A DNA stretch of 11,661 nt from RI-92 sp037384645 (GTDB lineage Bacteria > Pseudomonadota > Gammaproteobacteria > UBA6429 > Thiohalophilaceae): positions 1 to 11,661 of the forward strand of contig JARRNT010000090.1 of the NCBI GenBank assembly GCA_037384645.1. Direction: 5' to 3'. Of this stretch, positions 4,755 to 11,432 are shown piece after piece. The notes beneath the pieces are model-generated. The model was not told the DNA's origin. It did not search any database and worked only from the letters and a program-made list of their open reading frames with translations. A program made the translations under genes and the position numbers. Position 1 is the stretch's first letter, and each line of letters opens with the position of its first letter.

Positions 4755-6632
4755 CTATTTTTTTGGTTCAGAATTATCCTGATCAGAAGCTATATCCGTA
4801 TTCTCGAAATGAATCTCAAGTGCATCCGGAGAGGACAGATCTAATTCCAGTTCACCAGAGGTCGAAGACGGATCACCTGAAGTTTCACCCTCTAACGACG
4901 GCTGTTGTTGTTCATTTTCCATAAACCTGGCCAGGTCGCGTTCGAGTTCATCTTCCAGGGACAAAGCGGAGAGGTCAGAAGAAGGTTCAGGTTGGGATTC
5001 TTCAGTCTTTGTCGCCACCGGTGAAGATTCAGAATCCGACTCATTCGCTTCCTGTGACAGACCTGATTTGACCGGTGCTGCCGGTGAGGAAGATTCGGCG
5101 TCTGACGCAATTGGTTCCAGTGACAGTTTTGCTTCGGCCGGTGCTGCCGGTGAGGAAGAGCCGGCGTCCGCTACCGGTGAGGAAGATTCGGCGTCCGACG
5201 CTGTTGGTTCCAGTGACAGTTTTGGTTCGGCCGGTGCTGCCGGTGAGGAAGAGTCGGCGTCCGACGCAGTTGGTTCCAGTGATAGTTTTGCTTCGGCCGG
5301 TGCTGCCGGTGAGGAAGAGCCGGCGTCTGACGCAAATGGATCCAGTGACAGTTTTGCTTCGGCCGGTGCTGCCGAGGGGTTTGTCTGCATCGAGGACTTA
5401 GCTGTTTTTGCGACTGGCGCGTTTGGTGCGGCGACGGGCTTTGCCTCAGCAGCAGGTGATGGCATCGGCGTTGTAGGTGTTGCGGTCTGGACTGGCGACT
5501 GCGCCGTTGGTTTTTTCGTCTCGGCCTGACCTGCGTCGGCCTTTGTCTGCAGGAAAGGATTTTCTGTCTTTGCTACTGGTGCATTGGGGTCGACTACGGA
5601 CTTTGCCTGCGCAGTAGCGTGTGACATCGTTGGCGTTGCTGGTGTTGCGGTCTGGGCTGGCGACTGCGCCGTTGTTTTTTTCGTCTCGGCCTGACCTGCG
5701 TCGGCCTTTGTCTGCAGGAAAGGATTTGCTGTCTTTGCCGCTGGTGCACTGGATCCGGCTGTAGGCCTGGCTTGCGCAGCAGCAGGTGACCTCGTTGGGG
5801 CTGGTGTCTTCGCTGTTGACGGTATTGCCGTCTCACCAGGCAACTGCGCTGCTGGATTTTTCATGTCAGCATTGACTTCCGTTTGCTCTTCATCGCCTTT
5901 GGGTACCGGTTCAAAGTCTTCCGGTTTCAAAAACGGATTTGAAGCAGAGGCTTGAAACATCTTTGGTGGCGTGGGTTTTTTCTGTTCAGCCGAAGGTTTG
6001 GGCCTTGTTGCATTTTGTCGGGCAGATGCTGTTGTTCCCGCCTGCCGATTGACGGGGGGCTGAGCTTGAACAGCCGGATTGCCTGTCGGTCTTGCAGTCT
6101 GGCGGGTATTGACTGCCGGTGATGCAGACGTCTGCCCGGGAGCTGTCTCAATACCTGTCCGATTTTTCAGCTTGTTGAACATGGCCTTGAGCTTTTCACC
6201 TTTTTCCCTGACCTGCTCATCCATGACTTTCTTGAGCTTTTCCCGGTTCTCGGCCACCGACTGGCTGACTGCTTTTTTTAGTTGTTCCGTGGTTGAGTTT
6301 TGTTTGCGCGCCGCTTCCTCGGCCTGGCGTTGTTCCTCTAATGCACGCAGTTCTGCTTCGCGCTGCAGTTGCTCTTGCTGCAGTTTCTTGCGTAGCATGG
6401 CTTTTGCATCTTCAGAAATTTCTTCCTGAAACAGTTTGGCCTCCTTGCGTAACAGGTATTTACCAAGATGATCCATGAAGGTCTCGTCCAGCTGTTCGGG
6501 CTTGAGGTTGTACTGGCTGGTACCGGGGCCGACTAAATTGGTTAGCAATAGTGGCTTCCAGTTTTTCGTGCTTGAATTGATAACGTTCCAGTAACTCCCC
6601 CTGCGCCAGCGCTGGACCGCGGCCCCTGACAT
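4755..6632 (-). CDS. Ala/Pro/Ser-rich coiled-coil protein, C-terminal part of a frameshifted gene
   Basis: The frame is open for 625 codons, but residues 1-31 read through sequence that codes sensibly in another frame, so native coding probably begins near 6539. Residues 52-157 are a long Lys/Glu/Gln-rich coiled coil. About 160-520 are low-complexity Ala/Pro/Ser/Thr sequence: NPFL motifs, two 55-residue repeats, and five near-copies of a 22-residue unit (AAPAEAKLSLEPTASDAESS). The C-terminal 90 residues are acidic, with SLEDELERDLARFMENEQQQ. No signal peptide or transmembrane segment is seen. It overlaps the 6460-6954 frame, and together they would make one protein of about 730 residues. I do not recognise the function; the build suggests a cytoplasmic scaffold or linker. 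It has no usable start of its own, so may be untranslated. Confidence 0.7.
   Translation of the reverse strand: MSGAAVQRWRRGSYWNVINSSTKNWKPLLLTNLVGPGTSQYNLKPEQLDETFMDHLGKYLLRKEAKLFQEEISEDAKAMLRKKLQQEQLQREAELRALEEQRQAEEAARKQNSTTEQLKKAVSQSVAENREKLKKVMDEQVREKGEKLKAMFNKLKNRTGIETAPGQTSASPAVNTRQTARPTGNPAVQAQPPVNRQAGTTASARQNATRPKPSAEQKKPTPPKMFQASASNPFLKPEDFEPVPKGDEEQTEVNADMKNPAAQLPGETAIPSTAKTPAPTRSPAAAQARPTAGSSAPAAKTANPFLQTKADAGQAETKKTTAQSPAQTATPATPTMSHATAQAKSVVDPNAPVAKTENPFLQTKADAGQAETKKPTAQSPVQTATPTTPMPSPAAEAKPVAAPNAPVAKTAKSSMQTNPSAAPAEAKLSLDPFASDAGSSSPAAPAEAKLSLEPTASDADSSSPAAPAEPKLSLEPTASDAESSSPVADAGSSSPAAPAEAKLSLEPIASDAESSSPAAPVKSGLSQEANESDSESSPVATKTEESQPEPSSDLSALSLEDELERDLARFMENEQQQPSLEGETSGDPSSTSGELELDLSSPDALEIHFENTDIASDQDNSEPKK
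5071..5383 (-). repeat. 66-bp coding tandem repeats
   Basis: The block GCCGGTGCTGCCGGTGAGGA (plus strand, with variants) begins near 5071, 5137, 5230, 5296 and 5362. Spacing is 66 bp except one step of 93, where a 27-bp partial duplication adds nine residues (VADAGSSSP). Units encode about 22 residues and are close in DNA, indicating recent slippage expansion. Confidence 0.8.
5430..5760 (-). repeat. Two direct repeats of 165 bp in coding sequence
   Basis: A 55-codon segment from NPFLQTKADAGQAETKK through TAQSP.QTATP to APVAKT occurs twice in tandem. For example TCTGG.CTGGCGACTGCGCC lies at 5486 and 5651, and the CTGCAGGAAAGGATT block is also duplicated. Confidence 0.8.
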
Positions 6633-6954
6633 CGAAGCTCGTTGGATTGGCCAGGATGCAGGTAAAGCTGAGCGTAATCTGACGGGGCTCGGGAATGTTA
6701 TCGCTGTAAGCCTTGTACCCCTGCTGCAGCAAGGTAACGTTTTTCCCCTCGGGCCTGAACGGATACTCCGCCTTGATAACGAGTTTCATCGTATTGAGCT
6801 GGTTGACGAGCTGGGTAAGGAAATCGTTGGCCATGACCATGCGCTGCTTGACCTGCGCACGATAGAATTCAGCAGCACCCGCCGATGCGGGTTGCCCGCC
6901 TGCTGGCTTATTTTTTTGTTCTGCCTGAGACTTGAGGTCGTCCAGGATACCCAT
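6460..6954 (-). CDS. Hypothetical protein, N-terminal part of a frameshifted gene
   Basis: Start is ATG 6954 (MGILDDLKSQAEQ), with AGGG only about 3 nt upstream, so the ribosome site is weak or unusually close. Residues 1-20 are polar, 27-60 amphipathic helix (FYRAQVKQRMVMANDFLTQL), 60-138 a beta-rich segment (ITLSFTCILANPTSFDVRG, then LLERYQFKHEKLEATIAN). The layout resembles an uncharacterised proteobacterial family with MxxLDDLKxQAE starts that I recall without a name. After residue 138 the frame turns into Pro/Arg-rich filler, while the +1 frame continues with LVGPGTSQYNLKPEQLDETF. The break is therefore near 6540. The product as read, 164 residues, would be a truncated protein with a nonsense tail. 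Confidence 0.65.
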   Translation of the reverse strand: MGILDDLKSQAEQKNKPAGGQPASAGAAEFYRAQVKQRMVMANDFLTQLVNQLNTMKLVIKAEYPFRPEGKNVTLLQQGYKAYSDNIPEPRQITLSFTCILANPTSFDVRGRGPALAQGELLERYQFKHEKLEATIANQFSRPRYQPVQPQARTAGRDLHGSSW

Positions 6955-6991
6955 GACCCTATTTTCCCTATATAAATGAGGTTAATACACT

Positions 6992-7330
6992 CTATTTAAT
7001 CGGCAGATTTGGCAAAAACTTCATATTCTCGAGGAATTTATTCATACAATTCAGCCAACTGGGGGAGCCGGGACGGGGCTGGAGCGAATCCTGTGTCAGG
7101 GAGGCATTGCCCCCCCAGCAGCACTGCCTTCTGTCGTTGGGTCAAATTGACCGGCGTTTCCACCTGGACCTTGCCCACCCGATCGCCTGCGGCAGCGTTT
7201 CGGGCCGAGCGAACACCCTTACCGTGCGGACGGAACAGCTTGCCACCCTGGGTTTCGGCTGGAATCTTAAGCTTTATCCGCCCATTCAGGGCCGGTATTT
7301 CCAGTTCGCCCCCAGGGCCGCGGTGGCCAT
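6992..7330 (-). pseudogene. dnaJ: Decayed 3' end of dnaJ (C-terminal domain of the Hsp40 chaperone)
   Basis: The minus strand encodes, in two frames, recognisable DnaJ C-terminal domain. MATAALG (7330-7310) is followed, after loss of about one base, by GELEIPALNGRIKLKIPAET, GGKLFRPHGKGVRSAR, then VETPVNLTQRQKAVLL (to about 7112), matching the order of DnaJ strands and the ETPV..t.rQk.lL signature. Beyond that, homology fades, but NMKFLPNLPIK before the TAG at 6992 resembles the usual KKFF-type DnaJ end. The J domain, zinc-finger domain and everything upstream of MATAALG are absent, so this is a non-functional fragment. Upstream, CCAGTCCCTATTAG looks like a worn REP arm, suggesting a repeat-associated rearrangement. 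A functional dnaJ must exist elsewhere. Confidence 0.8.
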
Positions 7331-7391
7331 ACTAATAGGGACTGGTTTACGAGGAAAACACTTTAATATTAGAAACAAAGCGACCAGAACC

Positions 7392-7497
7392 AATAATTGG
7401 GGTCAGAGTAAGAATTCATTTTTAAGTTACACTTTATTGGCTGGTTAATAATTCAGTGATATTTGAGAATTGAGTTTTTACCCTGACCCCAAATATT
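7392..7497 (-). repeat. REPIN copy A, 106 bp
   Basis: Nearly identical to 9246-9351 and 11247-11351. The termini are an imperfect inverted repeat: minus-strand AATATTTGGGGTCAGGGTAA at one end, TTACTCTGACCCCAATTATT at the other. The interior is conserved among copies (for example GTGATATTTGAGAATTGAG on the plus strand). It lies 56 bp beyond the stop of the FnIII-propeller lipoprotein gene. Confidence 0.88.
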
Positions 7498-7511
7498 CTA
7501 GAATATTCTAC

Positions 7512-7544
7512 TGTAAATAATTCTCATTTGTCACCGACCCTTTT
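7512..7544 (-). repeat. REP (AAAAGGGTCGGTGACAA) just beyond the stop at 7553
   Basis: The minus-strand reading AAAAGGGTCGGTGACAAATG continues AGAATTATTTACA and matches 11433-11464; a degenerate copy is at 9396-9412. An inverted partner at 9000-9015 lies on the other side of the lipoprotein gene. Confidence 0.75.
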
Positions 7545-7552
7545 ATACCGCT

Positions 7553-8863
7553 TTATGGACTGACTGCTAGTTTGACGGTGCCATTGGTGGTGTCTTCGTA
7601 GGCAATGCTCACCCGACCATTTGCGTCTATGGCAATACTGGGGTTAGCACCAACATTGCCGATGCAGTCAATAAAATAGTTTTGCCATGCACCGCTGAGA
7701 TTCGTAATGTATTTGAGATCTTGATTGCTGTCTGAATAGGCAATGTGCAGATGGTCGGTGCTGTCAATCACCATGCTGACTCGATTGCCGCCGATCCAGC
7801 TAAAGCTATCGACCTGTTCGCTTTGCCAGCTACCATTGCTATTGTAAACATGCTGGAGTCCAAACTTGCTGGTGTAGGCGATATGTAGATGATCTGTGCT
7901 ATCGATGGCGATGGTAGCGCCATAGTTACAGTCGCTAGCGATGATCTCTTCCTGCCAGTTGCCACCGGGGTTGGAGAAGTGATGAACATAACAATCGATA
8001 CCGCGCGTAGTAATGACGATATGAACAACGCCGTTGGAATCCAGGGCAATGGCGGCGCTGCTGATAGTGGCGTTTGAGTAGCCAGCTAGCCGTACTTTTT
8101 GCCAGCTGCCAGTTACATTTGTGGTGTAGCTGATAACGCCAGAGGAGGTGCCTTCTATACTGTTAAAGGCAATATGGGCATTATTGCTTGAATCCAGGAT
8201 CAATGCATTAACGTAGCCACCCGAAGTGTCGGCAATTTCACTGGTCCAGACGCCATTGAGGTTGCTGGCATGCATCAGGTTAGTGTTTGTTGCGTCGTAG
8301 TAGCTTAGCTGGTTTGCACCCTGAGAATCAATGCGTAGACTGGTATCGCCATAGTTGCCTGCATTGTTGTTGATAGCATCCTGCTGCCATACACCGCCGC
8401 TTTTGTAAGCAAGCACAACTCTGACACTGATGAGGTAGCTAACATGAGGTTGGTTGCTGCTATCGAGCACCAGTGAGGGATCACTGCCGTTACCAATAGT
8501 TTCAATGTTCCAACCTGCCGTACCCTCTGTCGTAATGCAGGCCTCATTGCTCTTGCCAGTTATGCCGATCCAAGAGACAGCATATACAATATAGCAGTAG
8601 CGGCTGTTTGGTTCGAGTTTGCGATCGGTAAAACTGGTACCACTGAGGTGTGTATCCCAGACCGCTACTCCGTTGCGGTAGAGGTCATAGCCAATCACGC
8701 TATCGGCAGAAGGTGTCCAGCTGAGTTGTGCTTCACTGGGTGTGACGGTTGCCGCGGACAAGCCTATGGTCTGGGGCGTACTATCACCACCACCTCCACA
8801 GGAAGCAATGAACAATATCGCGCTAGCCAGTACCAAGAGATTTTTAGCCCGATTTAGTCCCAT
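7553..8863 (-). CDS. FnIII plus seven-repeat beta-propeller lipoprotein
   Basis: Start is ATG 8863 with GAGGG about 9 nt upstream; 436 residues. Residues 1-21 form a lipoprotein signal peptide with lipobox IASC (Cys22), followed by Gly-rich tether. Residues 30-112 are a fibronectin type III domain (AQLSWTPSADSVIGYDLYRN to ITGKSNEACITT). Residues from about 118 on hold seven degenerate repeats, each like ...IDSTDHLHIAYSD...LKYITNLSGAWQ. The final repeat ends at GTVKLAVSP without its last strand, and GWNIETIG before repeat 1 supplies it, predicting a closed seven-bladed propeller. It is expected at the outer membrane or cell surface; ligand unknown. It differs in repeat sequence from the propeller at 3143-4510, though both share the lipoprotein-plus-propeller plan. 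The 3' end carries the REP/REPIN tail. Confidence 0.88.
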   Translation of the reverse strand: MGLNRAKNLLVLASAILFIASCGGGGDSTPQTIGLSAATVTPSEAQLSWTPSADSVIGYDLYRNGVAVWDTHLSGTSFTDRKLEPNSRYCYIVYAVSWIGITGKSNEACITTEGTAGWNIETIGNGSDPSLVLDSSNQPHVSYLISVRVVLAYKSGGVWQQDAINNNAGNYGDTSLRIDSQGANQLSYYDATNTNLMHASNLNGVWTSEIADTSGGYVNALILDSSNNAHIAFNSIEGTSSGVISYTTNVTGSWQKVRLAGYSNATISSAAIALDSNGVVHIVITTRGIDCYVHHFSNPGGNWQEEIIASDCNYGATIAIDSTDHLHIAYTSKFGLQHVYNSNGSWQSEQVDSFSWIGGNRVSMVIDSTDHLHIAYSDSNQDLKYITNLSGAWQNYFIDCIGNVGANPSIAIDANGRVSIAYEDTTNGTVKLAVSP

Positions 8864-8999
8864 CTTAAGCCCTCATCGCAACATGACATATTGGCAGCCA
8901 AAAGCCAGGACATGTAGATAACTGAAGATATCAAAAATAGAATTATAATAAATAAAATAAGGGATTTATCTTTGACTTAAATCAAATCCATCAGAGTTT

Positions 9000-9015
9000 A
9001 AGGGGTCGGTGACAA
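9000..9015 (+). repeat. REP AAGGGGTCGGTGACAA, inverted relative to its partners
   Basis: It is the only plus-oriented copy of this family here. It faces the degenerate copy at 9396-9412 across the RAYT relic, as expected for REPs flanking a RAYT gene, and it also pairs with 7528-7544 across the lipoprotein gene. Confidence 0.75.
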
Positions 9016-9028
9016 GTGAGTTAAATTA

Positions 9029-9247
9029 TCAAACGCCACTGCCCATAGACTTCACTGGCCTGCCTCTTTGGGCATATCCCATTCTCCGTATTAGTGCCTG
9101 CTCTATTTCTTCTTTGAATCGGCTAGTTCCTAACGACATCGAAAACTGAGCTGATACCCGTATTGCATGTACGATATCTTTATCAAGCATATTCGCAAAC
9201 AGCTCTCGGTACGCATGTTGTCGACTTTCGGCCGTATGCCCAAGCAA
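9029..9247 (-). pseudogene. C-terminal relic of a RAYT (REP-associated tyrosine transposase, Y1_Tnp)
   Basis: The 72-codon frame reads LGHTAESRQHAYRELFANML, then IRVSAQFSMSLGTSRFKEEI and a basic tail IRRMGYAQRGRPVKS. This is the typical C-terminus of RAYTs: short helices after the catalytic core, a LG..RF..EI block and an R-G-R-P tail. The HUH motif and catalytic Tyr lie upstream in intact RAYTs and are gone, because the frame begins where REPIN copy B ends. It cannot be active. Flanking REPs at 9000-9015 and 9396-9412 are in opposite orientation, consistent with a former RAYT locus. It is likely the remains of the enzyme lineage that spread the repeats here. Confidence 0.75.
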
Positions 9248-9351
9248 TAATTGGGGTCAGAGTAAGAATTCATTTTCAAGTTACACTTTATTGGCTGGTT
9301 AATAATTCAGTGATATTTGAGAATTGAGTTTTTACTCTGACCCCAAATATT
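9246..9351 (-). repeat. REPIN copy B, 106 bp, abutting the RAYT relic
   Basis: This is nearly identical to copies A and C over its whole length. Its plus-strand start (AATAATTGGGGTCAGAGTAA) coincides with the point where the RAYT relic is broken, so insertion or recombination at this repeat may have removed the transposase N-terminus. It lies 60 bp beyond the sulfotransferase stop at 9411. Confidence 0.88.
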
Positions 9352-9395
9352 CCAAATATTAATTAGGTAAATCAATAAATATAAAAGATTTTCTT

Positions 9396-9412
9396 TTATC
9401 ACCGGCCCTTTT
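9396..9412 (-). repeat. Degenerate REP overlapping the stop at 9411
   Basis: The minus strand reads AAAAGGGCCGGTGATAA, the AAGGGGTCGGTGACAA family with substitutions. It begins within the TAA stop of the sulfotransferase C-terminal fragment and is followed by REPIN copy B. Confidence 0.6.
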
Positions 9413-9749
9413 AATTCTGTTTGCTTAGGAATGGAAAAAAGCCGCTTAAGCGTTGTAATAAAGACTGACTGATATTTGCCTTCAAACCCAGCTCTTGTAA
9501 ACGTGGAGCATCATCTTTCAATACATCTCCCAGCGTCGTAACCAGCGGTTGCAGGTGTTTAGCATAAGGCACCCAGCGGTCTACAGAGCTGGAATAGATG
9601 GGTTGTCTCACCTGTACAACGCTAGCGGTGACTACGCTGCGTTTGGTTTTATAGAATTCCATACAGCCTGGCTCCCATTCCAATCCGCAGAATTCAATAA
9701 TACGCCGCGCGTTGCTTTCAAAATCACTGACGACATTTTCGTATTGCAC
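9411..9749 (-). CDS. C-terminal fragment of the split TPR-sulfotransferase
   Basis: The 112-residue frame begins at GTG 9749, which has no convincing ribosome site and is probably internal. It reads VQYENVVSDFESNARRIIEF, then CGLEWEPGCMEF, then RSVVTASVVQVRQPIYSSSV and DRWVPY. These are the standard last third of bacterial TPR-type sulfotransferases, including the RQPIY.SSV.RW.Y segment thought to contact the PAPS cofactor. It continues directly from the 9751-11178 frame. Compared with family members, about eight to eleven residues (usually W..VLP..I) are missing between LMHH and IDVQYE, and the frame changes by +1. It is unlikely to be made as a separate protein. A REP starts at its stop codon. 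Confidence 0.7.
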   Translation of the reverse strand: MQYENVVSDFESNARRIIEFCGLEWEPGCMEFYKTKRSVVTASVVQVRQPIYSSSVDRWVPYAKHLQPLVTTLGDVLKDDAPRLQELGLKANISQSLLQRLSGFFPFLSKQN

Positions 9750-9750
9750 A

Positions 9751-11178
9751 TCAATGATGCATGAGTTTTAGGTAGTCACGATAATATTTACCAATATACT
9801 CAAGGCTATGGGCCCAAGTGTATTCCGAGAAATAGAATCGGGTAAAATAACAGGAAAGACAATTGTCCAGGGGACTACGCATGCAGTGGATAATTTTTGC
9901 ATCCGGGAATAATTTATAAATCAAACCCAGATACAAGTAATTGTAAGGCAGTTTATCAATAATAAACTCCGCGTCGCCCGCTTCCTTTGAAACTTCGTCA
10001 ATGTATAGCTTTCTTCCAGCTTCTAGTTTCTCAACACTGAGATCAGCTAAACAATCAGGATACTCGGTAGTTCGGGTGTTTTCCTGACATAGTCCATGAG
10101 CAATCATGTCTATTAACAACGATTCGCCAACGCTATGTACTCGAGAATGGCTGGCAAGAACTTGATCAGTCAAGGTTGTACCTGATCGCGGCATTCCAAC
10201 GATAAAAATTGGAGTAAATTCAGAAACCTGTGATGAGGTATTATCCTTCAAGTAATTAATGTTGAAGATTTCCTCCATCCTGGAGACTTCTTTAGAATGC
10301 TGCGTGGGGTCATATTTTGATTGTACAAGCATATTAGCTTTATCAAAGTATGCAAAGGCTTTATCCCACTCCTTGCAATTATTATAAGCTTTACCAAGCG
10401 CAAAAAGAAGATAGCTTCTGTCAGTAACTGTCATGCTACTGCTGATTGCGCGTTCCATTTCTTTAATTAACTTGTCGTTGGGATCGGAGATCTTCTTTGT
10501 GGCTGCAAGTTTATGATATGTCTCCATTCGCGTCGGTTCTATATCGAGCGCTGTTTCATAGGCGCGTACGGCTTCATCTACATTACCGTTAGAGCGATGT
10601 ATATCTCCCAGCTTGGTGTAATAGTCGGCGTTTTTGGGTGTAATCTGGATGGCTTTATTAATAAGCTGCAATGCCTCTTCATACCTCCCCCTTCTACCCA
10701 GTGCCAATGCATAACCCGCAAGGTTATTATCATTTGATGGTTGGAGAGAAACGGCATGTTGCAAATGCTTAATAGCCTGTTTGTCTTCGAAGTTTAAGAT
10801 ATGAAGCTTAGACTTCCACGAAAGTGCTTCCAGATTATCAGGATCGAGTTCCAGGGCACTTTCAAGCACTTTAATGGCATTCAGGCGCTGACCGTTTAAT
10901 TCAAGGCATCTGGCTAACCAAACACGATATTCCGGCTTTCTTGGGTTCAACTCAATCGCCTTGATGAAACTTTCCATCGCCTGGGAGAAGTCCTTCTCCT
11001 GGTAAAGGCAGATTCCTAAGAGATAACGTATTTCCGGATTGTCTGGATAGTCATTAGCAAGTTCCTGATATAGCAGACGCGCTTGTGTATATTGCTCGTC
11101 AGAAACGAAAGCATTTGCGTCTTGAAGTTTTTTATTGTCCATATTTTGGATCACTTGAGGGTTAGATTCTTCTGCCAT
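9751..11178 (-). CDS. TPR-sulfotransferase fusion, truncated by a frameshifting deletion
   Basis: Start is ATG 11178, with only a weak AGG upstream. Residues 15-225 are about six tetratricopeptide repeats (for example AMESFIKAIELNPRKPEYRV and AVRAYETALDIEPTRMETYH), a protein-binding superhelix. Residues 322-475 are a sulfotransferase domain: the PAPS 5'-phosphosulfate loop GMPRSGTT at 328-335, Glu352 in HSVGES, a plausible catalytic base by analogy with tyrosylprotein sulfotransferases, and the 3'-phosphate motif RSPLDNCLSCY at 434-444. The family transfers sulfate from PAPS to carbohydrate, lipid or protein hydroxyls; the acceptor here is unknown. A stop follows LMHH at 475, and the rest of the domain is in the next frame (9411-9749). 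As read it lacks the C-terminal PAPS contacts and is probably inactive. The upstream motif lies 24 bp from the start. Confidence 0.85.
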   Translation of the reverse strand: MAEESNPQVIQNMDNKKLQDANAFVSDEQYTQARLLYQELANDYPDNPEIRYLLGICLYQEKDFSQAMESFIKAIELNPRKPEYRVWLARCLELNGQRLNAIKVLESALELDPDNLEALSWKSKLHILNFEDKQAIKHLQHAVSLQPSNDNNLAGYALALGRRGRYEEALQLINKAIQITPKNADYYTKLGDIHRSNGNVDEAVRAYETALDIEPTRMETYHKLAATKKISDPNDKLIKEMERAISSSMTVTDRSYLLFALGKAYNNCKEWDKAFAYFDKANMLVQSKYDPTQHSKEVSRMEEIFNINYLKDNTSSQVSEFTPIFIVGMPRSGTTLTDQVLASHSRVHSVGESLLIDMIAHGLCQENTRTTEYPDCLADLSVEKLEAGRKLYIDEVSKEAGDAEFIIDKLPYNYLYLGLIYKLFPDAKIIHCMRSPLDNCLSCYFTRFYFSEYTWAHSLEYIGKYYRDYLKLMHH

Positions 11179-11201
11179 AAATCAAACCTGAGATGTGCGC
11201 C

Positions 11202-11219
11202 AGGTATAGGAAGTATAAA
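11202..11219 (-). promoter_or_regulatory. Upstream direct-repeat motif, copy 4
   Basis: On the minus strand this reads TTTATACTTCCTATACCTG, with the core only 24 bp upstream of the TPR-sulfotransferase ATG, much closer than the other three copies (113-126 bp). TATACT could serve as a -10 box, but no good -35 is seen at 17-18 bp. Confidence 0.45.
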
Positions 11220-11246
11220 CCAACATTTTGACTTAATAACAGCCCC

Positions 11247-11351
11247 AATAATTGGTGTCAGAGTAAGAATTCATTTGCAAGTTACACTTTATTGTCTGGT
11301 TAATAATTCAGTGATATTTGAGAATTGAGTTTTACTCTGACCCCAAATATT
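11247..11351 (-). repeat. REPIN copy C, 105 bp
   Basis: It matches copies A and B, with a few substitutions (GGTGTCAGAG at the plus-strand left end) and one base less in a T-run. Just beyond it, 11352-11408 repeats the end in worn form (CCTGAACCCAAATATT) and includes TTAATCCCTAAGCGTA, related to the 664-746 tandem. Confidence 0.85.
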
Positions 11352-11432
11352 ACCAAATATTACGCTTTAATCCCTAAGCGTAAATGTTTTTGCCCTGAAC
11401 CCAAATATTTATAAAAATGGCCAGTTAACAAA

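Noticed and set aside
5068..5529. Plus-strand repetitive frames opposite the 66-bp repeats
   Set aside because: These arise from the tandem repeat read antisense; the minus-strand frame is far longer and ends in non-repeat, protein-like sequence.
6535..6575. Programmed ribosomal frameshift in the coiled-coil gene
   Set aside because: The A AAA AAC run would favour a -1 slip, but the needed shift is +1, and no in-frame stop or rare-codon pause is at the junction.
7009..7448. Plus-strand ORFs of about 110 codons
   Set aside because: They lie opposite the decayed dnaJ and run into REPIN copy A; no start site or family resemblance on the plus strand.
7392..11351. Integron-like gene cassette array with the 105-bp repeats as attC sites
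   Set aside because: The gene-plus-palindromic-tail layout is suggestive, but I find no RYYYAAC / GTTRRRY pair at the repeat ends and no integron integrase in the window. The ends are GGGGTCAGAG-type REP arms next to a RAYT relic, which explains them better.
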